Counted from the stretch's first letter, positions 31,985 to 43,739 are shown. The stretch: 64,000 nt of DNA from Acanthosepion lycidas (GCA_963932145.1 OZ010573.1:27407963-27471962); one strand, 5' to 3'. Numbers and translations are program-made. The notes: generated from the letters alone by a model not told the origin.

Positions 31985-33240
31985 ATAATTGCAGAAAGAG
32001 TCTACCATGCTCGAGATAAAAATAGTGAAGTCTGGACTATAGCATTGGACATCTCAAAAGCCCTTGACAGTGTCTGGCATTCAGGTCTTCTCCACAAGCT
32101 GAAAAGTTAACGTATCTTTGTGCACATTTTTAAGCTGATCCCGTCGTTCCTAACAAATCGTGAAATGAAAATTGTCCTAAACGCCCAATCGTCGACATCC
32201 TTTCGTTTTAATGTGAGTGTCCCCCAGGCTTCCATCCTTGGTCTTACGCAGTTTTTACTCTTCATTAACAACCTTCCCTATGACATCAGTTCTCAACTTG
32301 GCATCTACGCTCACGACACGGCCGTTTACTCCTTTCCTCGATAGTAAGGCTGGTCAGTCTGAGAAGATCAAAATGGCAGCTGATGTACAAAACGACCTGA
32401 AGACCGTCGTCAATTAGGGCAAAAGATGGCTTGTCAATTTTAACACCTCCAAAATTAAACTGCTCTCCATTAATCATCTGAGAAACCCTTCTCTTCCTTC
32501 CATCAGCATGGTTGATGATATCCTCCTGGAAAGTGACTCGTTGCACCTTCTTGGGCTAACGATCTCAGCTGACATGAAGTGGAAAGACTATATTGAATCC
32601 ATTGCTAGGTCAGCCTCTAAGAAGGTAGGTTCACTGTGTCGTGCGAGACATTTTTTCTCTCCGGAATCTATCTTACATATCTATAAGTCTACCATTCGTC
32701 CATACTTAGAATATTGCTGCTATATATGATCCGGTGCACCTGCTGTTTACCCAGAGCTGCTTGATAAGATCTAAAGAAGAATCAACAATATTATTGGTCC
32801 TGATCTGGCGACTTCAATCACTTTCCCACCATAGTAAGTTTGCATATCTGCGCCTTTTTTTATAAATACTTTCATGGTAATTGTTCGGATGAGCGTTTCG
32901 CTCTGATACCTAGTCTGTATGAATTTAAGTGCAATACTAGACTGGCGTAGAGATCTCATCAATTTACAATTGAGCTAGCTAGGTGGAGCCGTAACTTCTT
33001 TGCTGACAGTTTCTTTTCTCGCACCTCTTGTTTGTGGAACTCGCTTTCGGCCCCATGCTTTCCAACCAACTTTAATCTGCAAAAATTTAAATGCAGTGTC
33101 GATCACTATCTCCTGATTGCTCTTTTCTCATTCTACTTGTTACTAATGTTTCTGTTCTGAATTCCTCTACCCCCTGTAACCCTTTGCAAGTTAGTGGCTT
33201 TACTGCCTTGCTTGGGGTGATATCGATTAAAAAAATCCCT
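31985..33240 (+). mobile_element. LINE family A, longest RT remnant
   Basis: The best copy of family A, a jockey/CR1-like element. The frame opens with AERVYHARDKNSEVWTIALD followed by ISKALDSVWHSGLLHKLKS (RT motif A type). Then come VPQASILGLTQFLLFINNLP (usual VPQG changed to VPQA), LGIYAHDTAVYS (usual YADD changed to YAHD), VDDILLESDSLHLLGLTISA, YIESIARSASKKVGSLCRAR, SPESILHIYKSTIRPYLEYC, and the C-terminal block with FADSFFSRTSCLWNSLSAP-like text. The 3' UTR ends CTTGCTTGGGGTGATATCG plus A-rich sequence at about 33235. The altered catalytic Asp and frame breaks make it inactive. It directly follows the minisatellite. Confidence 0.85.
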
Positions 33241-33350
33241 TGATTCCTGCTCAAGATTGCGTTTTCAGTTCCGTCTTTTTCGTTCTCTTTTCCTCCCAGT
33301 AGTTCATTGCGTCTTATCACCTTGCTTGGGATGAATTGATTAAAAAAATA
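33240..33350 (+). mobile_element. Extra LINE family A 3' terminus
   Basis: AGTTCATTGCGTCTTATCAC, then CTTGCTTGGGATGAATTGAT plus A-rich end, lies directly after the terminus at 33235. It is either a tandem 3' end duplication or an independent short insertion. Confidence 0.6.
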
Positions 33351-33354
33351 CTCC

Positions 33355-33535
33355 CGACAGGATGTTTTCCCAATCGGTACAATCTTAACCTCTTCAAATT
33401 TGGAGTTAACCATTATTTATCTTGTATTGCCCCATGAACTTCACTTCTTGCACTTTCTTGCGCTCATACAGCACTACACAGTAATCCTCTACCTTGAGTG
33501 GCTTTTAAGCCTTGTATTGAGTAAACATCAATAAA
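33355..33535 (+). mobile_element. LINE family B 3' terminus
   Basis: AATCTTAACCTCTTCAAATT, GAGTTAACCATTATTTATCT, then TCCTCTACCTTGAGTGGCTT, TTGTATTGAGTAAACATC and poly(A). It matches 40835-40995. Confidence 0.65.
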
Positions 33536-33929
33536 AAATAAAAAGAAAACAAACAAAAAAACAACATTCCCACAACAGTGAGTGAAAAAAAGGTAAGTGC
33601 GTCCAGCGTGGAATCAACAACAAAAAAAGGCACAGAATCAATAAGAATAGCGGTTTCATGTCTTCATGGGAATATGACTTTATTTGTAATGACAGGTGGT
33701 ACGTTCACTTATGTAAATAGCCAGCAATCAATATTGATGTTAAAAAAGAAAGAAATATCCGGTAACATTTTACAACAATGTATACCAATTTTAACAAAGT
33801 GAGTATATAATGGACCTGTTTGTTTTTTTATGGGTGTGTTACTGTAACACTTAAAAAAAAAAAAATAAAAAAATAAAAACAAACAAAAAAAAACGGACCA
33901 TCCTTGCTAGACTCTTTAGGACAAATTGC

Positions 33930-34185
33930 TGTAACTTGAAAGCAATTTCCAGTATTTACACTATTTACATCCGGGCTAATATCCTCATCTTTGTTGTTGT
34001 TATCACAACGTTTCAGGCGTTGTGCTCCCCGGCCTTCATCATGATGATTTTTTTACACGCACACACACACAAAGTTCATCACGAAAGCCGGAGAGCAAAA
34101 CGTGCAAGCCTTGTGATAGCAACAACAAAGATGAGGACAATAGTCGGAATAAAATAGTGTAAATAATGATAACTATTCATCCCAG
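33930..34185. mobile_element. Foldback element from S2 SINE tail, copy 1
   Basis: Left arm at about 33950-34055 (plus strand ATATCCTCATCTTTGTTGTT ... GTGCTCCCCGGCCTTCATCA). Right arm at about 34072-34160 is its reverse complement (GATGAGGACAATAGTCGGAA on the plus strand). The loop is a CACACACAC run at 34057-34071. Each arm corresponds to the tail module of the S2 SINE (CCGG...CAAC...AAACGTTGTGATA...AAAGATGAGG). The second example, with the same CA loop, is at 55895-56110. Confidence 0.7.
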
Positions 34186-34255
34186 AAATTAAGAAAGAAA
34201 AAAACAATTTTCACTTTAGTAAGTGTAGGTTTGCATTATATTATTCACCCGACAA

Positions 34256-34256
34256 A

Positions 34257-34287
<31 letters not shown>

Positions 34288-34690
34288 ATTCCCAAAATGT
34301 GTGTGTGTGTGATGTTGTTTATGCGTTTCCACAGTTTTCATCCGATTTCCATTAATTTTTTTGTTTGGTAGATAATTCTTCAGTGCCGGTTTCCAGTCCA
34401 AATTGGTGGTGACAATGGCTCTCCGCTACTTCCTGTCCATTATAACTCTCAGCAACGTTTTACTATTTACTATCTGTTCTTGGATATATATATTTTTATA
34501 AAAAACTTTAATAAAAATAAATACTTTAAATTATTACAATAATATTATCTATATCTATAATTCTCAAAATGTGTGTATGTGTGTGATCGGATATTGTTTA
34601 TGCGTTTCCACAGTTTTCATCCGATTTTGATGAATTTTTTTGTTTGATAGATAATTCTTCAATGCCGGTTTTGAACCGAAATTACACATT
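34256..34690 (+). repeat. ~130 bp dispersed repeat in two direct copies
   Basis: Copies at about 34288-34410 and 34556-34690 share CAAAATGTGTGTGTG, then GTTTATGCGTTTCCACAGTT, TTCATCCGATTT, TTTTTTTGTTTG and TAGATAATTCTTCA. They are separated by about 150 bp of AT-rich sequence. The family is not known to me. Such GTGTG-bearing ends occur in some rolling-circle elements, but no proof is visible. Confidence 0.7.
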
Positions 34691-35039
34691 CCTCTTCTCT
34701 TGGCCAAGCGTCAATCTCTCTCAAGTGAGCTTATCTTTTCTGTCGCATAAAGCCTACTACTACAGTTTTAAGGCGTTGCTTTCATTGTTTTTTAAATTTT
34801 TTTATTGTCCTGCTAGTTTTTGCATTGCATTCACCCTAGTAATGAGTAAGCTTGCTTTTTTATTACTCGTTAAATACACGTTAAGCCTGCTTAACCAATT
34901 GAACATCACAAAAATAAAAAGACCGTTTCTTCTTTTTCTTTTTTTTTTACTCCATATCTCATTCTCTGGTGAAGCTTTAATAAAAGTGAAACATGTTAGA
35001 TTGATAAACGTTTCCTATTTCTTCTTTATCCTATCCTAT

Positions 35040-35042
<3 letters not shown>

Positions 35043-35104
<62 letters not shown>
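35043..35104. repeat. (TA)n microsatellite
   Basis: TA array of about 62 bp after four CCTAT units. Confidence 0.95.
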
Positions 35105-35107
<3 letters not shown>

Positions 35108-36659
35108 CTCAAGTACATGTCTACACCGGAGAAGCGATCATAGCTCGTTAAAATGACATAGTCTGAAGATCGCTTCAAACGTGAAACTGATGGTCACCAT
35201 GCTCTCTTGACTCCTATGGCCACACTCAATCCTATTTTTCTCTCTATCTATCTTGTATGCGTGTGCATTGTTTATCAAAAATTAAAACTGACAAAAATTA
35301 CATATTTGGGTAGATAAGTTTTATTCGTCGCCCCAAAACCGCCAGAATCTGACATTTTTTTTATATGTGGGTTATTTCATCTCCACTCGATAAGACACCC
35401 GACCCAAAGTTGTATTTTATAATGAGTCATCCAGGAATTGTTCGGTTCCCCAGCCATTTCCGCAAACATCAATGTGTACCCTTGATTCTAACCCTCTTTG
35501 TTCAATGGAAATGTACTATAGTAAGGTTACAATTAATCTTGCTATGAATAGCGGGAAGTTAGGCTTACTGTCGTTTACCAAAGGCAGAAGTACGTGACCT
35601 AATATCTTCACCTGATATTGCAAACTTGAGAGCCAGTATGTTGGAGAGATGAACATATAAACAGCTCCAGGCAGTATGTATGGAACCAAGGCTCCGGTGG
35701 CCGCTTCACCCACACACTGGCCGAAATATTGGAGTGAATAAGATATTAAGCAATGAAGATTCATGTCTTGTGTTATCTTTTAATAGGCACACCCAATTCA
35801 TTAGATACTTTTGTGGGTGTGACAACCACAACGCAACACAAGATTGACGGCAGAACTAGCGTGTTTATAGTGCAAATGATTTTACTAAAGGAATCTCTTG
35901 TAATCAAGAAGCAAAGGTTTGTTAATGATCAGGAGTTCATGATAATGTTACTAACGCGCATAAAATGTAAATGGGTTTTTTAGAAAATTACTCCAAAGAT
36001 TCATTGAAATTTAGGAATATAATAATTGTCAGATATTTAAGTGGATGCTACTGGCACAAGAGAAGTGTTGTTTTAAAAACCAGCTTTGTCATTGAATCAT
36101 TTATTTACTTGTCAACAACTGTTTGTCGACACCCTTGACGAGCTTTGCATCGAGACAAAATGACCCAGTCGTTCACGTGTACATAATGGTTAGTCATTTC
36201 AGTTAACGCACCCATCACTTTAGACATTAATTTATAATTACCTGATGACTTAGAACTATTTTCTCACAACACGAAAATATAGTTGATCTACTAATAACTG
36301 ACTTGAAGCTGCTATATCTCCGTCCAAGTTCAAAACGAGACAACGATGAATTTAATTATACTTGAGTTAAGTTGAACCGAAAAGTTATCTCGAATGCTGT
36401 CACTTTAAGTGCCATGTTACCCCAGAACGTAAACCATCGTGGCTTTCTATAGCTTCCCTTCCTTAAAATCTATAGACTATGTATTGGCATGGCTTTTCTT
36501 GGGATCCACGGTTTTTTCTCGGTTGGTTAGCAAGTATGACGAAAGATATAAGTCTGCTTTGGGCTAGGAGTGAAGACTGATTTATTTGTGTGACGTGAAT
36601 ATAAGTTATTTCAGCCAGAATATGAATGAAGCCTGTTCGACGATTCCATTTTCCACGTA
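35105..36659. other. No gene; one dispersed half-motif
   Basis: AGTCTGAAGATCGCTTCAAA, then CGTGAAACTGATGGTCACC at 35158-35200, is a relative of 1695-1735. The remaining 1.4 kb has short frames only and no recognised family. Confidence 0.45.
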
Positions 36660-37195
36660 GTTAACCATTAATCTTCCTAGGTATGACGATAAACTACATT
36701 CGACAGCAATGCCTCTAATCGAGAGATTGGAGGTTTCGAGGAGCGTGGAATCTTAATTGCTTTTGTCCTCAGGTCCACCCTGTCCCGGAGTAGTAGCACC
36801 TGTTAGGGTCCTAGATACTGGCAAATAGTGACCCCCCAAACAAAAATCAACAGTACATTTTTATAATAAAATGACCAACAATACATTTTATGATCTACAA
36901 ACTATACATCTAAAAACACCTTTACCATGAAAATATAAAATTATGTACAAAATAACTGTAGTTAAAAGAATAAAATTACTTATAAAATATTTAGATTCCA
37001 GCATTAAATGGCCCATAGAGGTGTTGATATGCAGCTAAACAAAATCAAACAAACAATACATATTTAAATCAAAATAACCAACAATACATTTCTTCTGCGG
37101 TTGAAGCCATAACATTATGTTTAAAATATGTAGATTTTGGCATTACATAATCCATAGAGGTTGATATACCACTAAAGAAAATCAAGCAACCCATC
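36660..37195 (+). mobile_element. Unclassified SINE-like repeat, copy 1
   Basis: The head has TAAACTACATTCGACAGCAA, GTCCACCCTGTCCCGGAGTA and GTAGCACCTGTTAGGGTCC. The middle has CCAACAATACATTTT-like words. The tail has GCATTAAATGGCCCATAGAG, GTTGATATG and AAACAAAATCAAAC, seen twice (37012 and 37137). The same head-middle-tail order occurs at 60415-60812. The tail matches the tail of the 5S-tRNA SINE at 11580-11640, which suggests that the same LINE machinery moved them. The head could not be tied to tRNA, 5S or 7SL RNA. Confidence 0.65.
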
Positions 37196-37560
37196 TCTCC
37201 AAGAATAAACTTGCGTTTTTTAAAAACTGTCTTTTCTTAGTTTCGAAACTTTGAATATTTTATGTATATAAGTAAATTGTTTGCCTGAAATCAGTTTTGG
37301 CATCTAATAAATAAATAGATACGTGTCTGCGTATGCGCGCCTAAATCTAAACATGGCGATTTCACTGCTGACGGATGGTTTCCGATTAGCATAAGTAAAT
37401 TAAAGTTGACATTACTTTTTCATTTTTACTTACCCACCGGGTAAGCTGAGTGTTTAAAAAAATGTCATTTTAGTTACATATTATATTAATTTCGTCGTTT
37501 TTTCTAAACAAGTTTTCAAATATATATATAGAGAGGGCGAACTTATTTTATTATTAAAAT
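37196..37560. other. No recognised feature
   Basis: AT-rich. Nothing is supported. Confidence 0.4.
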
Positions 37561-37623
37561 TTGAGTAATTATCTGCTTTCGACGACGAGATGATCTCGTT
37601 GTCGAAAGCAGATAATTACTCAA
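37561..37623. repeat. 63 bp near-perfect palindrome
   Basis: Left arm TTGAGTAATTATCTGCTTTC plus GACGACGAGA (37561-37590), 3 bp spacer, right arm 37594-37623 as its complement with a single mismatch. It would form a 30 bp hairpin. It could be a tiny MITE, but no second copy was seen. Confidence 0.9.
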
Positions 37624-38269
37624 TTGGGAGAACGAACATTAAGTTTTTATTTTCCGGAAAGACAACATGCTAATAAAGTATAGAAATGTGTTACATACCT
37701 TCTACCATACGTTGAACAGAAAACTTAGTGGATATTACGAAAGGCTTTCTTTAGTCACGATAAACAACGTCATTTTGCAAAAGGCTGTCTCTACTCATGC
37801 GTCAGGAATGCATCTTCTCTTAGCAGTGTCTACTCGAAGACTCTCTATACAGACCGCGTTCCACTGATTGGCCGTCAAGGGTCACGTAACGGGTGCATAC
37901 AGATTGGGGAAGAGGAAGGAAAGTTATCCGAACAAAGTGATAACAACATACCACATGCATCGACCTGGGCAGTACTGGGTCCTTCATGACATTTCTAGAG
38001 GCAATGGGAGGTCTTTCACTTAATATGCGACAGATTGTACTGAGTTACAAGTTGCAAGCGACGGAGAGTAATCTCTAACTTAAAATCTTTGAATTGATGC
38101 CTTTGATAAGGATATTAGGTGCCTTTGATAAGGATATTAGGTGTGTGTTTGGTTACTACTTCAGTTAATGTTTGAACTCAGTTTGCTCATTCTCATGTTC
38201 GTGTTGATAACCATTGTCCCATCCTCGCACGTCATCACGTAGGAAAATATTGATTGTTTTGCGAGCATT
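37624..38269. other. No recognised gene
   Basis: One direct duplication: GCCTTTGATAAGGATATTAG at about 38099 and 38121 (22 bp period). Nothing else is supported. Confidence 0.45.
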
Positions 38270-38635
38270 ACATTTTTTTTTTTTTTTTTTTTTCTTAATT
38301 TATTTTTTTATTCTATTTTATTTCTCCGATGATTTTCGTTTTCCTTCTGTGATTTTTTATCTTTCTCTTTTTTTCATTATATCACTTTCTTGCTTTCTTT
38401 TATTTTCGTTTTATTTTCCTCTTTTTTCATTCTTGTTTTATTTTCGACTTCTTCTTTTCTGGTTGTATTTCTTTCTCTCTTTGTTGATTTATCTTTCTCT
38501 TCGCACTTTTCTGCTTTATTTTCCTCTTTTTTTTAAATTTATTTTCCTCTTCTTTCATTCTCGTTTTATTTTTCACTTCTCTCTCTTTCTTGTTTTATTT
38601 TCCTATTTTCCTCCTCTCGTTCTTGTTTTATTTCC

Positions 38636-38671
<36 letters not shown>

Positions 38672-39050
38672 TTGTTCTATTTTCCTCCTCCTCTTCCTCT
38701 TCCCCCCTCTCTCGTTTTATTTTTCGTCTTCTTTCTGTCTCGTTTTATTTTCCACTTTTCTCTCATTATTTTTTATTTTCCTTTTTTCTCTTTTTTCTTT
38801 TATTTTCCTATTTTCCTTCTCTCTCTCTCTCTCTTTATGTTCCTCCTCCTCTCACTCTCTTTCTCTCTCTTTCTTTTATTTTCCGCTTCTCTCTTTCTTA
38901 GTTTTTTTTTTTTCTCTCTTTCTAGCTAAATTCCTTCTGTTTCTTTCTTTGTCCTCTCCTTCTCCTTCATTTCTTTTCTTCTTTCATTTTTCTTTTTTTT
39001 TTGCTTCTGTCTTTTACTTAGTTTTTCTTTCTTTCTTTCTTTCTTCTTTT
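38270..39050 (+). repeat. 0.8 kb pyrimidine tract
   Basis: Plus strand almost all T and C, starting with a long poly(T). TTTTATTTTCCTCTTTT-like words recur, with a CA run at 38655-38672. The 334-codon open frame through it (Phe, Ser, Leu) is compositional. Confidence 0.9.
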
Positions 39051-39469
39051 TTTACGACTGTTAGCACAACGAATGGTAGAAATTTCTTCACCGATCTTCG
39101 AAATTCAGTCAAAACAAAAAATACAGATACAGGTTACCTTCCGGGAATAACCACAGAAGACTCAAGCATCAGGCAAATATCTAAATCTTTTGACGTGAAA
39201 CTTGTTTCTATTCATTAGATTACATTTGCCAGCGTTCTTATTTCAAAAGTCGCATTTTACAGGGTGATATGATATTACGTCCTAACCACTTTTCATTGCT
39301 TCCATAGCACCAACACACAATGACCATTTATTGATTTATAGATCCAACTCCGATTTCAAGCATATTTTATGATAATACTGCTATAGACACGTTTTGAAAA
39401 AAAAAAAATGAAAAAAAATTACACCATCTTGTTAGTAACTCTGTTGTAGCGACCCAGAAGTGTTTACAC

Positions 39470-39838
39470 CGACGAACGTTTGGAAAATTATGTGAAACAC
39501 GTAGATGTTTTAGGAATAACAGATACGACAAAGACATCGCTGCTTACAATTAGGAAAAGACAGATGTAATGTTGAAACTCATCATGAGAAAAGAATGCTT
39601 GAGAAAATTAACACTCTCAGTATATACTGAAGGCAAGGAAAACAGCTTGCAACCAACCTACTTCACAAGTTTTAACAAATCGATGTCGGAACAAATGCCA
39701 TAAAGAGAAAAAGGAGCCTTAAAAAACAACTCTAGCTTAAATCGACAAAAGATAGGAAGCTGTGAAGAGCCACGAACACCCACGTGCTGAAGAGATATGT
39801 CAAACTGGGAGAAAGAGAGAGAGAGAGAGAGAGAGAGT
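39470..39838 (+). mobile_element. Very old RTE-like LINE end, plus (GA)n
   Basis: ACAGATACGACAAAGACATC, ATGAGAAAAGAATGCTTGAG and GACAAAAGATAGGAAGCTGT follow the order of the RTE-like C-terminus, with GAACACCCACGTGCTGAAG near the end. A (GA)n array is at 39812-39838. Confidence 0.5.
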
Positions 39839-40129
39839 AATAGATGATCATTTTCTTTGACTTTCTATCAAAGGATCTATATAGCGTTAACAACCCTGCT
39901 ACAACTTTTTGCTTTTTTTTTTTATTTATTTTTTGCTACTGCATTAGCAGGAAAACCAATTATAGGAGAGTGGTTTTCTCTGACTGTCCCCTCACTTACT
40001 AGAATCTTCTTGAACCAAAATATTACCAAGACACCCGACGATTCTGGAGCCACAATTATGGAATACACTGAGGTGGAAATGAATATGAGAACAAAATACT
40101 ATTAAAGAGAGAGAACGATTAAAGGAAAA

Positions 40130-40475
40130 TGAATTAACAAGTCATTAAATAACGACTGAAATTGTATTCAAGTTCTTGAAGATCAAAATTCACTGAGAAG
40201 CAAAAAGCCAAGAGAAAGTTCCACAAGCGAGAAGTGCTATAGAAGACACTATTAGCATAGAACTTACGGTTCGATCTATCCATTTCAGTTATAAAATAAT
40301 GAAATCTGCGCTTAATTTCATAAAGTTTAGGTACCAGAGAGGAAAGTTCATCAGAACAATTACCATGTAAGTATTTCTAGAAAAGGCACAGGGAAGCTAC
40401 ATTATGGCGGTGGAAAAGTGACTGAAGGGAAGATGCCAGGCCAGAACCAATGATTTGCGGATTATTATAAAAATG
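40130..40475 (-). mobile_element. LINE family A, C-terminal scrap
   Basis: Plus strand GAAGATCAAAATTCACTGAG, AGTTCCACAAGCGAGAAGTG, AGAACTTACGGTTCGATCTA, TACCAGAGAGGAAAGTTCAT, AGGGAAGCTACATTATGGCG is the complement of the last coding block. It matches 6925-7170 and 46180-46450. Confidence 0.75.
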
Positions 40476-40834
40476 AAATTCTTTACAGATTCATCTTCTG
40501 GTTAAATTTAAATTTAAAATTTCTCCTATGGAAGCCAAGTGTCTCCTGTTTAAGAATCACTAAGCGAGACGAAGTTAAACCTTAATAAATACCTGAACGA
40601 TACCACAAGTCCATTGTTAGAGCCTCACTAGATCCTCTACAATTATGGAGACTACTAAAAGTAACGTAAGTTTGAGAAATATATAAGATGACATCTTCTG
40701 TATTTTTGTTAAGTATTTCATGTTGCTGATTAATTCACAAAACGTGTTACTTGGTGTAGCATTGTTGTGTTCTCGTATTTTTAAGTAAGCATAGACTGCC
40801 ACAGTTAAATACCTTGTCTGAGTAAATACATTAA

Positions 40835-40995
40835 CTCCTATCTTGGATAGTTTACAATCTTAACCTGTTCAAGTCTAGGGCTAACCGTTATCTTCCCTAC
40901 ATATACCCACAAACTGCGCATCTTACTCTGTAACTCTCTACCTTTAGAGGGTCTTACACCTTGTACAGGGTGAACATCATTGTAAAACAAACAAA
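40835..40995 (+). mobile_element. LINE family B 3' terminus
   Basis: CAATCTTAACCTGTTCAAGT, GGCTAACCGTTATCTTCCC, CTCTCTACCTTTAGAGGGTC, CCTTGTACAGGGTGAACATC and an A-rich end. Confidence 0.65.
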
Positions 40996-41224
40996 ACAAA
41001 AATCCAGAATTTTGACATTATCAGATCTTATTATGCAAGTCAATATTTTCATAATAAATTCCGAATTACCCAATCAACGTTAATAATTTTTTTTTAAAAA
41101 TACATACGGGACATCCAATGAAGCACGTCTATTAGACAATGCCACAAGCATAGCGACTGAATTTGATATATTATTGTAATTATTTACACTGCCTTAAATA
41201 AAACCGTGGAATGGACGCACATGT

Positions 41225-41310
41225 GCTTCAAAAGCAATACGGAACTTTTTTAAGCATTTCACTCCCAAGCAAGGAGTTTACAGAGAGTGAAATATAAGTT
41301 AAATTTAAGA
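41225..41310 (-). mobile_element. LINE family A 3' terminus scrap
   Basis: Plus strand TTTTTTAAGCATTTCACTCC, CAAGCAAGG, then TTTACAGAGAGTGAA. Continuation to the coding block is not clear. Confidence 0.45.
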
Positions 41311-41509
41311 CAACTCGATACGAAACATATACTTTCGACCGATGGCTAACAGCAATTGGAGTCAATTTCAAAGTACAAGAGCAAGACTGAGAGAAAGTTA
41401 CGGAAGGATGATTAATTGATTTTTGGACGAAGATGCCAGGAGAAAGAAGACTGTTGTCTATAAAACTGACCATCCCGTGCAAAGGAAAACAAAAGGTACG
41501 AAGGAGGAC

Positions 41510-41805
41510 AAGCAGAAAGAGAAACCACGGCTGTTGAATGTTATAACTGGTCTAACTAAGGAATGTAGTTCGTCTGGACATTTTCCATAAAAAACAGCGA
41601 TAGAGTAACGAGAGTCTTGCGACGTTTTGTCTGGGGTTGGAGGAGTTGTAAAAATAATTTATCACCCACAATGACACGAAAACGCTTTTGGATTCTATCA
41701 TGATTGGAAAGTGAAGAGATATATTTCGGTTTCTCCTATGTATTCCTAGTGGAATACAAGGAACACATAAGATAAACTTCAATGAATTTAAATAAACCAT
41801 TAGAT
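41510..41805 (-). mobile_element. LINE family B, C-terminal scrap
   Basis: Plus strand AAAACAGCGATAGAGTAACG, AGAGTCTTGCGACGTTTTGT, ATAATTTATCACCCACAATG matches the complement of family B at 4780-4860 in order and spacing. Confidence 0.55.
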
Positions 41806-42969
41806 GAACGCAAAAGGGATTTTTTTACAAAGCAACACATTAAATGCATTAGTCGCTCGCTATTATGAGACTGGTCACAATTTTGTTTTTTGAAAATGCT
41901 ATTCTAATTAAAAGAGAAAATAATTTACTAAGACGAAAATGTTTAGGAAATGCTTTAATCACTAGGTTATCCACAGTAAATTTACGTCCAGGTTTTTACA
42001 ATGTTTCGCCGTTCCTGGCAGATCTTCTATTATACAATGTGTGATATTTAATAACAAAACCAATGGGAAAATTAACAAAAAGAAAAAAAATCTAAATGAA
42101 ATCGGCGAGATTATATGACGCGTTTGGCGGAGGAGAGTCGTATTCAACAAAAATTGCTTTTTCCACTGCAAATTATTCATTATATTAATTCCAAAATAAA
42201 AAAAAATTATAAAAAGTAGAGTCGATTACAGAACATTTCAAGCTCACTTAAGGTTTATAGTTCGTAACCATGCAATGAGACGAGGTAACAACAACGTTAG
42301 ATTTGTCTGCGGAATATCATTATTGTTACATAGTGAAATCATTAAGGTTTTTTATCAAAAGCATTTTATTTTTGGTAGTACATTAGTTTAAAATACTCGT
42401 TTTTTTCAGGCTTTATTTTTGAAATGGAATAAGATCATTCTAAATTTCAGAATTTCGCTATTGGCCATCAAAACGACTGGAAGAAAGCGATCTAAAAACA
42501 ATGGAAAAGAGAGGTAACAAAGCATAAACGAAATAGCTCCAGTTTGTTAAACTTAGGAAATTTAGCATTGCAGCCAAAGTATTCTAAAATGCTGCCAATA
42601 ACAAAGGGGAAAATGAAAAATACCTAACAACAAATCGAATATAGCATTAAAATTTATATTATTTTTATTTATTTGTTATGTAACTAAATACATAATTTTA
42701 ACAATGTTTCCATAAAACTTGATATTTCCTGTAATAAATTCTTAATAATTATTATTATTATTTTGCTTAAGTGTAAGGCAGTCCTACATTTACAATTCCT
42801 TACAGTTAACCATGAAAATAAATATTGATCAAAACTGCCTAAAACCTTTAAGCGCGTATTGCTGCAAAATTATCAAATGTTGAATACACCCCTCCTCCGC
42901 CGAATGCAATATATACCTAAAACCTATATTAAACTACAAAAAATAAAAAAAAAAAAAAAAGAGAAAAAA
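41806..42969. other. 1.2 kb AT-rich stretch, nothing recognised
   Basis: No frame, repeat family or RNA element is supported. A-run at 42943-42960. Confidence 0.45.
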
Positions 42970-43110
42970 AAGAGTACTTTGATGTGGTGTAATCGCTAGA
43001 AAACTTGTCTTCGCTAGATCATTTGTGATTGAATCGTGAGTTCGATCCTCACTGGTTACCTACATACTTTCGGCCACATTTAAGCTACGCTTAGAGCATC
43101 GCCATATATT
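42970..43110 (+). mobile_element. tRNA-derived SINE head
   Basis: GATGTGGTGTAATCGCTAGA (box-A-like TGGTGTAATCGCTAG) is followed about 50 bp later by GTGAGTTCGATCCTCAC (box-B-like GAGTTCGATCCTC), then GGTTACC. The spacing suits a tRNA-type pol III promoter, but the arms do not make a clean cloverleaf. It is an unclassified SINE or old tRNA pseudogene. Confidence 0.5.
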
Positions 43111-43739
43111 AAAATTCTTAATGTCTTTCTTTTCTTTGTGCGCATGTGTAAACGCGTGAACGTAAATATAATTTTAGTCCGTTGAAGGACGAAACGTGTC
43201 CCACAAAAGCTTTTCTCACTTATTTTATGTAGTTAAAAATCACGAGAATTGTTGCATTATGCATATACGTGTATATGTAGGTGAATGACTAAGTCTAATG
43301 ATTGAAAACAAAAAACAATCGCGAGAAATATTGCTTTTTGGCAATGCACTTAATTCAGTGGTGAAAGTTAATCACAAGCATCGCATATTATTCCTTAAAA
43401 ATATCAGATCCAATTTCCGTCAATAAGTACGTGTTAAGTTACGGATATATTGATCCACCTTCGTGTTGGAAAGAAGTAAACAATATCTCATTTCTCTGCC
43501 GAAACATTCGTGTTTGTGGCACGCACCTCAGTAGAGTTTGAAAAATCTCCGTACATCAAAACAATGTCCTTTTGTCGAGCAAAATGTTACATATTTATCT
43601 CCCAGAGCTGCTCTATTTTTTTTTTCCTTCCCAGCAGACAGAAAAACATGTCATCCCTGAGTATCTCTTTTGTTTCTGAGCATGGCCGGTCAATTGTGGC
43701 AGCTTTATCGCCCTGTCAATGTTATTGATAAAATATTGT
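43111..43739. other. No recognised gene
   Basis: Nothing is supported. Short frames only. Confidence 0.4.

Noticed and set aside
38214..39218. 334-codon open reading frame
   Set aside because: It follows a pure pyrimidine tract. Composition is almost only Phe, Leu, Ser, and no start or splice context is convincing.
39857..40105. 82-codon frame with KPIIGEWFSLTVPS
   Set aside because: A GEW motif also appears at 2090-2110 (IMGEWFIFE), but the match is too short to support homology or a gene.
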